DNA of 48,866 nt, taken from NCBI RefSeq assembly GCF_002834145.1, contig NZ_PHNT01000009.1, positions 84,324 to 133,189 of the forward strand, read 5' to 3'. The position numbers and the translations under genes were made by a program. Position 1 is the stretch's first letter; every line of letters begins with the position of its first letter. This DNA comes from Roseovarius salinarum. GTDB lineage: Bacteria; Pseudomonadota; Alphaproteobacteria; Rhodobacterales; Rhodobacteraceae. Shown piece by piece: positions 16,865 to 25,633 of this stretch. Below the pieces are notes generated by a model. The model was not told the origin of the DNA and did no database searches. It saw only the letters and a list, made by a program, of their open reading frames with translations.

Positions 16865-18628
16865 ATGGAAGACAGACCGGCCAAGGCTCCGCTCAGGCGC
16901 ATGCGCACGACCACCTGGCGCACGCGGCTGGCGTTTCTCGGCCTCGTGCTGCTGGCTGTCGTCACCGTCTATGTCACCAACCGACTGCTGACCGACCGGT
17001 TCACCGAAACCACCCGCAACCGCGCCGAGCTGCGCCTCGTGCTCTACGCGGGCAACCTGCTCAGCGAACTTCGGCAGAACACCATCGTGCCGCAGCTTCT
17101 GGCCCGCGATCCGGCCCTGATCGGCGCGCTCAATTCCGGCGATTACTCGAAGTCCACCCAGCGGCTGATGTCCTATCTCGACGAGATCGGCGCGAAGTCG
17201 CTGTCCCTGCTGGACAAGGACGGGCGCACGGTGGCCTCCACCGATCGGAAGTCGCTCGGTGAATCGCACCGCCAGGCCTCTTATTTCGTGGATGCCCTGC
17301 GGTCCAAGGACACGGTTTTCAAGGTTCTGCAGCAGGAAGCGGGGGGTTACAACTTCTACTACGCCCGCAAGGTCGAAAGCCAGAGCGGTGTGGCCGGTGT
17401 CATCGTCGCCGAGGTCGACCTGGGCAAATACGAACGCGCCTGGGCGGGCATTTCCGACGCCGTGCTGGTGACGGACAGCGAGGGCCGCATCATCCTCGCG
17501 ACCGAGCCGCGCTGGCGCGGGTTGACCGAGTCCGAGGCGCTCAAGCACGAGCCGGTCGACAGCGCCATCCAGCGCGCGATCCAGGCCACCGCCGACTGGA
17601 CGGCGCTGCCGGCCGATGCCTATGTCCGCGGCGAGGCGGTGATGCGCGTGGAGGGGCGCGTGGGCTTTCGCGGCTGGCGCATCGCCAGCTTCACCACCTA
17701 CGCCAGCGTTCGCGACAAGGTGAACGGCGTGCTGGCGCTCGAGATCATGGGGTTCGCGATTCTCCTCGCGCTGGCCTTCTGGATGCTCAACCGCAAGACG
17801 GCGCTGCGCATGGCGCTTTTCCAGCGCGAGTCGGCAGAGCTTCGCGCATTGAACGCGCGCTTGCAGCGGGAAATTGCCGAGCGCGAACGGGTGCAGGAAA
17901 ACCTCGCCGTGGCCGAGCAGACGCTGGCGCAAAGTTCCAAGCTGGCCGCGCTGGGTGAAATGTCGGCGGCCGTGAGCCACGAGCTGAACCAGCCGCTGGC
18001 GGCGATGAAGACCTACCTTGCCGGCGCGCGTCTGCTGCTGTCGCGCAATCGCCCCGACGAGGCGCTGTCGTCCTTCCAGCGCATCGACGGTCTGCTGGAG
18101 CGCATGGGCGCGATCACGCGGCAGCTCAAGTCCTATGCCCGGCAGGGCGGCGAGGATTTCGAGCCCGTGAACATGGCCGATGCGCTGGCCTCGGCGCTGG
18201 CGATGATGGAACCCCAACTGCGCCAGCGGCAGGTGCGGATCAACCGGTCGCTGCCCGAGGCGCCCGTGATGGTCATGGCCGATCGGGTGCGAATCGAGCA
18301 GGTCATGATCAACCTTCTGCGCAACGCGATGGATGCCACGCAGTCGGTCGAGGACGCGCAGATCGACATCCTGCTGGCCGCCGGCGACACCGCGGTGCTG
18401 ACGGTGCGCGACAACGGCCCGGGCATCGAGGATCTCGAGAACCTGTTCGAGCCGTTCTACACCACGAAGCAGCCGGGGCAGGGGGTCGGCCTGGGCCTTG
18501 CCATCTCGTCGGGCATCGTGAACGATCTCGGCGGCCGGCTGACCGCCCGCAATGCGCCGGGCGGGGGGGCTGTATTCGAGGTTCAACTGCCTATCTTGCC
18601 GGAAGGAGAAACGCGTGCAGCGGAGTGA
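16865..18628 (+). CDS. dctB: Membrane sensor histidine kinase, DctB-like
   Basis: A 587-residue sensor for extracellular C4-dicarboxylates or similar acids. It has two transmembrane helices (about residues 21-38 and 289-308) enclosing a periplasmic double-PAS (dCache-like) domain with SLSLLDKDGRTVASTDR and YYARKVESQSG. A coiled coil (about 318-355) leads to the H-box AAVSHELNQPLAAM with His372. The ATPase domain shows NLLRNAMDA, DNGPGIED and GVGLGLAIS. The DctB name is by architecture and the adjacent DctD-like regulator. The transported ligand is not certain, since no dctPQM genes are nearby. Confidence 0.88.
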   Translation: MEDRPAKAPLRRMRTTTWRTRLAFLGLVLLAVVTVYVTNRLLTDRFTETTRNRAELRLVLYAGNLLSELRQNTIVPQLLARDPALIGALNSGDYSKSTQRLMSYLDEIGAKSLSLLDKDGRTVASTDRKSLGESHRQASYFVDALRSKDTVFKVLQQEAGGYNFYYARKVESQSGVAGVIVAEVDLGKYERAWAGISDAVLVTDSEGRIILATEPRWRGLTESEALKHEPVDSAIQRAIQATADWTALPADAYVRGEAVMRVEGRVGFRGWRIASFTTYASVRDKVNGVLALEIMGFAILLALAFWMLNRKTALRMALFQRESAELRALNARLQREIAERERVQENLAVAEQTLAQSSKLAALGEMSAAVSHELNQPLAAMKTYLAGARLLLSRNRPDEALSSFQRIDGLLERMGAITRQLKSYARQGGEDFEPVNMADALASALAMMEPQLRQRQVRINRSLPEAPVMVMADRVRIEQVMINLLRNAMDATQSVEDAQIDILLAAGDTAVLTVRDNGPGIEDLENLFEPFYTTKQPGQGVGLGLAISSGIVNDLGGRLTARNAPGGGAVFEVQLPILPEGETRAAE

Positions 18629-18634
18629 CGGGAC

Positions 18635-19969
18635 ATGCCCAACGCCATGAAGATCGCGATCATCGACGACGAACGCGACATGCGCCAGTCGATCAGCCAG
18701 TGGCTGGCGCTGTCGGGCTACGATACCGAATCCTTCGCCAGTGCCGAGGACGCGCTCAAGGTGCTGGGGCCGGATTATCCCGGCATCGTGGTCACCGACA
18801 TCAAGATGCCCGGGATGGGCGGCATGAAGTTCCTCAAGAAGCTGATGGGCACCGATTCAAGCCTGCCGGTCATCATGATCACCGGCCACGGCGACGTGCC
18901 GATGGCCGTCGAGGCGATGCGGCTCGGCGCCTACGACTTCCTCGAGAAGCCGTTCAACCCCGAGCGCATGAACGAACTGGCGAAGAAGGCAACCAACGCC
19001 CGCCGGCTGACGCTGGACAACCGCGCCCTGCGCCGCGAACTGAGCGACGGCAGCCAGCTCATGAACAAGCTGATCGGCGTCAGCCCGGTCATGGAGCGGC
19101 TGAAGGAGGACATTCTCGACCTCGGCCAGGCCGATGGCCATGTGCTGATCGACGGAGAGACCGGCACCGGCAAGACGCTGGTGGCCCATGCACTGCACGC
19201 CGTCGGCGCGCGTGCCGGGCGCAAGTTCGTGCTGCTGTCCTGTGCCGCGATGGAAGAGGAGGCGCTGTCAAAGCGGCTGTTCGGGCCGATGAACCCCGAG
19301 GAAAGCCAGATTCCCGCCGTGGAGGAGGCGCGCGGCGGCACGCTGGTGCTCGAGGACATAGAGGCGCTCAGCGACGCCATGCAGGCGCGGCTGCTGACCT
19401 TCCTCAACGATGAGGGCACGCCGCCCGAAACCCGCATCGTGGCCATCTGCAACATGCAGGACGAGGGCCGCAGCATCGAGGACGCGCTGCGCCCCAACCT
19501 GTTCTACCGCCTTGCCAGCCTGCGCATCACGGTGCCGCCGCTGCGCAGCCGCGGCGAGGATATCCTGACGCTGTTCACCCGTTTCGCCGACCAGTTCGCC
19601 GAGGATTACGGCTGTGCCGCGCCGCAGGTCGATGCCCAGGAGGCGGCGCAGCTGCTGCAGGCGCCGTGGCCGGGCAACGTGCGCCAGCTCATCAACGTCG
19701 CGGAACAGGCTGTCCTGCAATCGCGCCGCGGCTCGGGGACCATCGCGTCGCTGCTGATGTCCGACCATCAGGAGATGCAGCCGGTGATGACCACCGAGGG
19801 CAAGCCGCTGAAGGAATACGTGGAAGCCTTCGAACGCATGCTGATCGACAACACCATGCGCCGCCACAAGGGATCGATCGCCGCGGTGATGGACGAGCTG
19901 TGCCTGCCGCGGCGCACGCTGAACGAGAAAATGGCCAAATACGGCCTTCAGCGCGGCGACTACATGTGA
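18635..19969 (+). CDS. dctD: DctD-like AAA+ response regulator lacking GAFTGA
   Basis: A 444-residue response regulator, six bases after the kinase gene. The receiver has Asp10, Asp11, phospho-acceptor Asp55, Thr83 and Lys105. The central AAA+ domain has Walker A GETGTGKT (174-181), but the sigma-54 contact motif GAFTGA is missing: between LFG (215-217) and GGTL only 16 residues occur (PMNPEESQIP...). Walker B reads LVLED instead of the usual LFLDE. The arginine region LFYRLASLRITVPPLR and the C-terminal Fis-type HTH (about 419-437) are present. It therefore probably cannot activate sigma-54 promoters and may act with sigma-70, as known for NtrC of Rhodobacter capsulatus. Confidence 0.88.
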   Translation: MPNAMKIAIIDDERDMRQSISQWLALSGYDTESFASAEDALKVLGPDYPGIVVTDIKMPGMGGMKFLKKLMGTDSSLPVIMITGHGDVPMAVEAMRLGAYDFLEKPFNPERMNELAKKATNARRLTLDNRALRRELSDGSQLMNKLIGVSPVMERLKEDILDLGQADGHVLIDGETGTGKTLVAHALHAVGARAGRKFVLLSCAAMEEEALSKRLFGPMNPEESQIPAVEEARGGTLVLEDIEALSDAMQARLLTFLNDEGTPPETRIVAICNMQDEGRSIEDALRPNLFYRLASLRITVPPLRSRGEDILTLFTRFADQFAEDYGCAAPQVDAQEAAQLLQAPWPGNVRQLINVAEQAVLQSRRGSGTIASLLMSDHQEMQPVMTTEGKPLKEYVEAFERMLIDNTMRRHKGSIAAVMDELCLPRRTLNEKMAKYGLQRGDYM

Positions 19970-20067
19970 GTTGCAAGACGGGCCCGGCCGGACGTGCCGC
20001 GCGGTACGGGCTGCAGCCGTGATGCGGGCCGCATGCCATGCGACGGATATGGCGGGAATTTTCCCCA

Positions 20068-20444
20068 TTGTAATCGCCGCGCGGGACGCTTTATTGTAAC
20101 AGCAAGGCAAAGGGTGCGCGGCGCCCGCCAAGAGTTTCGCTGTTTCGGACGTTTTGCAGGAAAGCTATTCCGCCGCTTCTGAACAGGCCGATCTGGCCCG
20201 GAATCCGGGCCGACAGAAAGCCCGACACCTGCGCCGTGCGACAGGCATGCCGGGCCCCGAACGGGCGCCCCAAGCGGCGCCGGAGATGAAGAACCGCGAT
20301 GAGGCGCGTGCAGGATAACCAAGTCAGGGCAGGGGCCGTCACCGGCACCGCTGACGCTGTGCGTGCCGTCGCCCTTGCAAGACACCACCCGCAACGTGCC
20401 GCCCCGCCCGGGCCGGCGCGGCTGCCGCGGTGCACACGGATAAC
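20068..20444 (+). promoter_or_regulatory. Promoter candidate and long leader of rne
   Basis: The 475 bases between dctD and rne hold no gene. TTGTAA (20068-20073) and TATTGT (20092-20097), 18 bases apart, form a weak sigma-70-like promoter. That would give an rne leader of roughly 340 nt. The leader contains GC hairpins, including ggcccgg-aat-ccgggcc (20195-20211). Long structured rne leaders mediate feedback control by RNase E in enterobacteria; the same use here is inference. Confidence 0.35.
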
Positions 20445-23237
20445 ATGGCAAAGAAAATGCTCATTGACGCCACCCACGCGGAGGAAACCCGCGTCGTGGT
20501 GGTCGACGGAAACAAGGTCGAGGAATTCGACTTTGAATCGGAAAACAAGCGGCAGCTCGCCGGCAATATCTACCTGGCCAAGGTAACCCGGGTCGAACCG
20601 TCGCTTCAGGCGGCGTTCGTCGATTACGGCGGCAACCGCCACGGGTTCCTCGCCTTCTCGGAAATCCACCCGGACTATTACCAGATTCCGGTCGCCGACC
20701 GTGAAAAGCTGCTGGAGGAGGAACAGGCCTACGCCGAGGAAATCTCGGCCGGCGAGGACGTCGAGGACCAGCCGCGCGGCAAGCGTCGGTCACGCGGCCG
20801 GTCGAAGGCCGAGAAGACGGCCAGCGGCGACGCGGTGGAGACCGCGGAACCGGGGGATCAGGGCGAGATCTCGGGAATGGAGACCATCGACCTCGAAGGC
20901 ACCACGCCCGAGGGAAGCTCGCCCATGGATACGGTCAGCGCGACGCCGGTGGCGGAGCCGCTGGACACGCCCGCCGGCGAGGACGGCGGCGAGGCCGAGC
21001 AGAAGCCCGGGGCGCCCGCCGATACGGACCGCGCCGAAGGTGACGAGGCGCCGGCCGAGACCGCGGAAGCCGAGACAGACGAGGCATCCCCTGCCGGCAC
21101 GCGCGGGCGCGACGCCCCTGATGGCGCGATCGAGGCGGTATCGGATGATGACGATGCCGAGGACATCCGCCCGCCACGCCGGCCGCGGCCGCGCAAGTAC
21201 AAGATCCAGGAGGTCATCAAGGTCCGGCAGATCCTGCTGGTGCAGGTCGTGAAGGAAGAACGCGGCAACAAGGGCGCGGCGCTGACGACCTACCTCAGTC
21301 TCGCGGGGCGGTACTGCGTGCTCATGCCCAACACCGCGCGCGGCGGCGGCATCAGCCGCAAGATCACCAATGCCGCGGACCGCAAGAAGCTCAAGGCCAC
21401 CGCCAGCGAGATCGACGTGCCCAAGGGCGCGGGCCTGATCATCCGCACGGCGGGCGCCAAGCGCACCAAGTCCGAGATCAAGCGCGATTACGAGTACCTC
21501 CAGCGGCTGTGGGAACAGATCCGCGAACTCACGCTGAGGTCCGTCGCTCCGGCGAAGATCTACGAGGAAGGCGACCTGATCAAACGGTCGATCCGCGACC
21601 TTTACAACCGCGAGATCGACGAGGTCCTGGTCGAGGGCGAGCGCGGCTACCGCATCGCCAAGGACTTCATGAAGATGATCATGCCCTCGCACGCCAAGAA
21701 CGTGAAGCACTACCAGGACACGCTTCCGCTCTTCGCGCGCTACCAGGTCGAAAGCTACCTCAGCTCGATGTTCAACCCGGCGGTGCAGCTGAAATCGGGC
21801 GGCTACATCGTGATCGGCGTGACCGAGGCGCTCGTGGCGATCGACGTGAACTCGGGGCGGGCCACCAAGGAGGGCTCGATCGAGGAGACGGCGCTCAAGA
21901 CGAACCTGGAGGCCGCCGAGGAGATCGCCCGCCAGCTGCGCCTGCGCGACCTGGCCGGGCTGATCGTGATCGACTTCATCGACATGGACGAGCGCAAGAA
22001 CAACGCCGCCGTCGAGAAGCGGATGAAGGAGCGGTTGAAAACCGACCGCGCGCGAATCCAGGTCGGGCGCATCTCGGGCTTCGGCCTCATGGAGATGAGC
22101 CGCCAGCGCCTGCGTCCGGGCATGATCGAGGCGACCACCCAGCCGTGCCCGGCCTGCCACGGCACCGGGCTGATCCGCTCGGACGACAATCTCGCGCTGT
22201 CGATCCTGCGCCAGATCGAGGAGGAAGGCGTGCGCGGCCGGTCGCGCGAGGTGCTGGTCAAGGCCCCGGTGGGCATCGCCAACTTCCTGATGAACCAGAA
22301 ACGCGAGCATGTCGCGCAGATCGAGGCGCGTTACGGCCTGTCCGTGCGGATCGAGGGCGACCCGATGCTGGTCAGCCCGGATTTCGCCATCGAGAAGTTC
22401 AAGACCGCCTCGCGGCGGGTGCCGGAAGCGAGTGCGCCGGTCGTGTCGGTCGACAGTTCCGGGCTCGAGATCGCCGAGGCAGAGGAAGAACCCGCGCCGG
22501 AGGCGGCCGAAGCGCCGGCGCCCGAACAGGAAGAGGCGCCCAAGCCCAAGAAACGCCGCCGGCGGCGCCGCCGCAGGTCCAAGTCCGGCGACAAGTCCGG
22601 GTCTGAAACGGAAGCGGCGGATAACGGCGAGACGGCCGAGGGATCGGCACCGGCAGAAACAGGGCCTGCCGACGCCACGGCCGACTCCGCCGCCGAGGGC
22701 GAAGCCACGGGCGAAGACGCGGAGACCGCGCAGAAGCCCAAGCCCAAGCGCAGCCGAAAGCCACGCAAGAAAACGTCCGAGGCGGACGAGGCCACCGCCG
22801 AACCGGCGGAGGCAGACGGCAGCACGCCCACTGAGGCAAGTGGATCGGACGGAGATGTGGCGCCCGAGCCTTCGGGCGAGAAGGATGATGCGCCGGACGC
22901 GCAGCCCGAAAAACCGGCGCGCAAGCCCCGCAGCCGCCGCAAGAAGGCCGAACCCGCGGAAGAGCCGCAGGCGAAGGCAGAGCCCTCGGTCGCACAAGGG
23001 TCAGACCGGAGCGCCACGTCGCCCGATTCCGAACCGGCCGCCGCGCCGGAGCCGGCAGCCGAACCGCAGGCCGCGGCCGAACCCGGGGCGCAGCCGGCGA
23101 AGGTGGCCGAAGGCGTCCCCGCCGGCGAGGCGCAAACCCCGGACGCCGGGCAGGCCGGAACGGACACGGACGACTCGGACGATGCGGAGAAGCGCCGGCC
23201 GCGCCGGCGCGGCTGGTGGTCGCTGGGCGGCCGCTGA
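20445..23237 (+). CDS. rne: Ribonuclease E
   Basis: A 930-residue endoribonuclease, core of the RNA degradosome. The start MAKKMLIDATHAEETRVVVV and KVTRVEPSLQAAFVDYGG are canonical, so the ATG at 20445 is preferred over a GTG five codons earlier. The S1 domain is split by an acidic insertion (about residues 95-245) found in alphaproteobacterial RNase E. Catalytic Asp467 (AIDVNSGR) and Asp510 (VIDFIDMD) keep the E. coli spacing of 43. The zinc-link CPACHGTG has Cys568 and Cys571. Residues after about 680 are a disordered Ala/Glu/Pro/Lys tail with basic patches (KPKKRRRRRRRRSK), where degradosome partners and RNA would bind. It ends RRRGWWSLGGR. Confidence 0.97.
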   Translation: MAKKMLIDATHAEETRVVVVDGNKVEEFDFESENKRQLAGNIYLAKVTRVEPSLQAAFVDYGGNRHGFLAFSEIHPDYYQIPVADREKLLEEEQAYAEEISAGEDVEDQPRGKRRSRGRSKAEKTASGDAVETAEPGDQGEISGMETIDLEGTTPEGSSPMDTVSATPVAEPLDTPAGEDGGEAEQKPGAPADTDRAEGDEAPAETAEAETDEASPAGTRGRDAPDGAIEAVSDDDDAEDIRPPRRPRPRKYKIQEVIKVRQILLVQVVKEERGNKGAALTTYLSLAGRYCVLMPNTARGGGISRKITNAADRKKLKATASEIDVPKGAGLIIRTAGAKRTKSEIKRDYEYLQRLWEQIRELTLRSVAPAKIYEEGDLIKRSIRDLYNREIDEVLVEGERGYRIAKDFMKMIMPSHAKNVKHYQDTLPLFARYQVESYLSSMFNPAVQLKSGGYIVIGVTEALVAIDVNSGRATKEGSIEETALKTNLEAAEEIARQLRLRDLAGLIVIDFIDMDERKNNAAVEKRMKERLKTDRARIQVGRISGFGLMEMSRQRLRPGMIEATTQPCPACHGTGLIRSDDNLALSILRQIEEEGVRGRSREVLVKAPVGIANFLMNQKREHVAQIEARYGLSVRIEGDPMLVSPDFAIEKFKTASRRVPEASAPVVSVDSSGLEIAEAEEEPAPEAAEAPAPEQEEAPKPKKRRRRRRRRSKSGDKSGSETEAADNGETAEGSAPAETGPADATADSAAEGEATGEDAETAQKPKPKRSRKPRKKTSEADEATAEPAEADGSTPTEASGSDGDVAPEPSGEKDDAPDAQPEKPARKPRSRRKKAEPAEEPQAKAEPSVAQGSDRSATSPDSEPAAAPEPAAEPQAAAEPGAQPAKVAEGVPAGEAQTPDAGQAGTDTDDSDDAEKRRPRRRGWWSLGGR

Positions 23238-23267
23238 GCGCGCGACACAGCGCGCGCCGCGGTGGTG

Positions 23268-23498
23268 TCAGCCCGCCTTGCGCACGACATAGCTCTGGTG
23301 GTCGTCGGCCTCGTCGGCGGCCACCAGTTCGTGTCCCGATTCATTGCAGAAATGCGGGACGTCGATGCGTGCCGCGGGATCGTCCGACAACAGCCGGACG
23401 AAACTGCCGGCCGGCATTTTCTGCATGCGCTTGCGCAGCTTGAGCACCGGAAGCGGGCACAGCAGCCCGCGCGCGTCGAGGGTATCGCAATCGTCCAT
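23268..23498 (-). CDS. TusA-family sulfur carrier protein
   Basis: A 76-residue SirA/TusA fold protein. The sulfur-accepting cysteine is in LDARGLLCPLPVLKLRKRM, the family signature. The ATG at 23498 gives the usual length; a GTG 12 codons upstream would add a short N-terminus. TusA proteins pass persulfide sulfur to tRNA thiolation or other acceptors. It is divergent from ccdA with 74 bases between, a pairing that suggests thiol or sulfur trafficking, though the specific acceptor is unknown. Confidence 0.88.
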   Translation of the reverse strand: MDDCDTLDARGLLCPLPVLKLRKRMQKMPAGSFVRLLSDDPAARIDVPHFCNESGHELVAADEADDHQSYVVRKAG

Positions 23499-23572
23499 GC
23501 CGCAGGGATAGGGCGCGTGCGACCGGCTGTCCACGATGTTGTGACAGATCGCGCCGTGACCTTCCCGCCGTG

Positions 23573-24343
23573 ATGGACTATGTGGGACGCATGTTCGGAA
23601 TCGAAATCATCGACGCAGGACTTCTGCCCGCCATGACGGTGGCACTGGTGGCCGGGATCATCTCGTTTCTCAGCCCCTGCGTGCTGCCCATCGTGCCGCC
23701 GTATCTGGCCTACATGAGCGGCGTGACGCTGGCCGAGCTGTCGCAGACGGGCGGCCGGCGGGCCCACGCGGTGATGCCGGCCCTGTTCTTCGTGCTGGGG
23801 TTGTCGACGGTGTTCCTGTTCCTCGGGTTCACGGCCTCGGCGATCGGCGCGGCCTTCCTGCAGTACCAGGATACCTTCAGCCTCGTGGCGGGGGTGCTGG
23901 TGATGATCTTCGGCGCGCATTTCGTCGGCGTGTTCCGCATACCCGCTCTGGATCGCGAGGCACGGATGGACGCCGGCGACCGCGGGGGCAGTGCAGCGGG
24001 CGCCTATGTGCTGGGGCTGGCCTTCGCCTTCGGCTGGACCCCCTGCATCGGCCCGCAGCTGGGTGCGATCCTGTCGCTGGCCGCGTCGGAGGCCTCGGTC
24101 ACGCGCGGCACGGTTCTTCTGGCGATCTATGCCGCGGGGCTTGGCGTGCCTTTCCTGCTGGTCGCGGCCTTCCTGCCGCGGCTTGGCGGGCTGATGACCT
24201 GGATGAAGCGGCACATGGAGCGGATCGAGCGTGTCATGGGCCTGCTGCTGTGGACCATCGGCTTGCTGATGGTCACCGGCGGGTTCTCCGACTTCTCCTA
24301 CTGGCTGCTGGAAACCTTCCCGGCGCTGGCGACACTGGGCTGA
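23573..24343 (+). CDS. ccdA: Cytochrome c biogenesis / thiol transport protein CcdA
   Basis: A 256-residue inner-membrane protein with six hydrophobic segments that carries reducing power from cytoplasmic thioredoxin to the periplasm. The redox-active cysteines are in FLSPCVLPIVPPYLAYMSG and FGWTPCIGPQL, the hallmark pair. Starts at 23570 (GTG), 23573 (ATG) or 23591 (ATG) are possible; the conserved part begins near IIDAGLLP. Its role is in cytochrome c maturation or periplasmic disulfide reduction. Confidence 0.94.
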   Translation: MDYVGRMFGIEIIDAGLLPAMTVALVAGIISFLSPCVLPIVPPYLAYMSGVTLAELSQTGGRRAHAVMPALFFVLGLSTVFLFLGFTASAIGAAFLQYQDTFSLVAGVLVMIFGAHFVGVFRIPALDREARMDAGDRGGSAAGAYVLGLAFAFGWTPCIGPQLGAILSLAASEASVTRGTVLLAIYAAGLGVPFLLVAAFLPRLGGLMTWMKRHMERIERVMGLLLWTIGLLMVTGGFSDFSYWLLETFPALATLG

Positions 24344-24418
24344 GGCGCGCGGCCCGCCGCGGCGGCCTTACTCTCGTCCAAAATCCGGTTTAGGCTGGCG
24401 CAGGGCAAGAGGTCAGGC

Positions 24419-25633
24419 ATGGACATCAGCGCAGCAGGCCGGCCGGTGGCGCGCCGGCGCGTCTTCTACATCCCGGGCTACGATCCGATCCACCCGCGCC
24501 GCTACCGCGAGCTTTACCGCAAGGAAGCGGCGGCGCAGGCAGAGATCTCGGGCCACGCGATCCGGGTGTCGCCCGGCGGTGGCGCGGGCCGGTTCGGCTG
24601 GCATGTCGACGCGCGCGTCGAGGGCGCCGATGTCACCGCCGACGTCGATGTGCTGGTGTGGTCGGACATCGTGAAGGCCAGCATGGGCCATGGCATCGCC
24701 GCGACCTACTGGCAGTTGGCGCGCACGGCCTGGACCTACATCGCGACCGGCGCGCTGTTTCGACTCATGCGCTTGCGCAAGGGGCCTGTGATCGCCGCGC
24801 TCTATCCGGTCGGTTTCCTGTTGCTGCAGCTGGTGCTGGCTTTGCTCTTGGCGTGGGCGGCGGGCCGGTTGCTGGCGCTGGCGCATCCCTGGGCCGCCTG
24901 GGCAGGCCTGGCGGTCGTGCCCTTGGTGCTGGGCTGGTTCCGCCGGCGCGACAACCGGTTCTATGCCTATTACCTGATGCACGATTATGCCTATTCCGCG
25001 CAGTTCAAGGGGGCCAACCCACCGGCGCTGGAGGCGCGCCTGGCCGTGTTCACCGACGCGATTGCCGACGCGTTGGCCGATGACGTGGACGAGGTGCTGG
25101 TCGTCGGCCACAGTTCCGGCGCGCATCTGGCCGTGACCTGCCTGGCCGACCTGCTCCGCGCGGGCCGTGTGCCCGATGACGGCCCGGCGCTGTCGCTTCT
25201 GACGCTGGGGCAGGTGATCCCGATGGTGTCGGTGCTGCCGCGGGCGGACCGGCTGCGCGCCGACCTGGCGTATCTTTGCACGCGGCCCGAGATCGCCTGG
25301 GTGGACGTGACCGCGCCGGGAGACGGCTGCGCGTTCGCCCTGTGCGATCCCGTTGCGGTTTCGGGCGCGGCACCCGCGACGGGCAAGCGCTGGCCATTGG
25401 TCCTCTCGGCCGCATTCACGCAGACGCTCAGCCCCGCGCGGTGGCGCGCGTTGCGGTGGCGGTTCTTCCGGCTGCATTTCCAGTATCTTTGCGCCTTCGA
25501 CAGGCCCGGCGACTACGACTATTTCGCGATCACCGCCGGGCCGCGCAGCTTGGCCGACCGCTTTGCCGGGCGCGCGCCGTCGCCCAGCCGGATCGAGCGG
25601 CCGGTCGTCCGTGTCCGGGAGGCGTCGGCATGA
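24419..25633 (+). CDS. Membrane-anchored alpha/beta-hydrolase-like protein of unknown function
   Basis: A 404-residue protein. RRVFYIPGYDPIHPRRYRELY opens it, with a GYDP motif. Two hydrophobic segments (about 124-153 and 157-173) form a membrane hairpin. EVLVVGHSSGAHLAV follows, with Ser232 in a GxSxG nucleophile elbow typical of serine hydrolases. Candidate acid and histidine residues later are not certain. It overlaps the P450 gene by 4 bases (ATGA), so the two are made together and may act on the same lipid-like substrate. I do not recognise a named family. Confidence 0.75.
   Translation: MDISAAGRPVARRRVFYIPGYDPIHPRRYRELYRKEAAAQAEISGHAIRVSPGGGAGRFGWHVDARVEGADVTADVDVLVWSDIVKASMGHGIAATYWQLARTAWTYIATGALFRLMRLRKGPVIAALYPVGFLLLQLVLALLLAWAAGRLLALAHPWAAWAGLAVVPLVLGWFRRRDNRFYAYYLMHDYAYSAQFKGANPPALEARLAVFTDAIADALADDVDEVLVVGHSSGAHLAVTCLADLLRAGRVPDDGPALSLLTLGQVIPMVSVLPRADRLRADLAYLCTRPEIAWVDVTAPGDGCAFALCDPVAVSGAAPATGKRWPLVLSAAFTQTLSPARWRALRWRFFRLHFQYLCAFDRPGDYDYFAITAGPRSLADRFAGRAPSPSRIERPVVRVREASA

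Noticed and set aside
16136..18586. 816-codon minus-strand frame opposite purQ and the sensor kinase
   Set aside because: It runs exactly opposite clear family motifs on the plus strand and shows no domain of its own.
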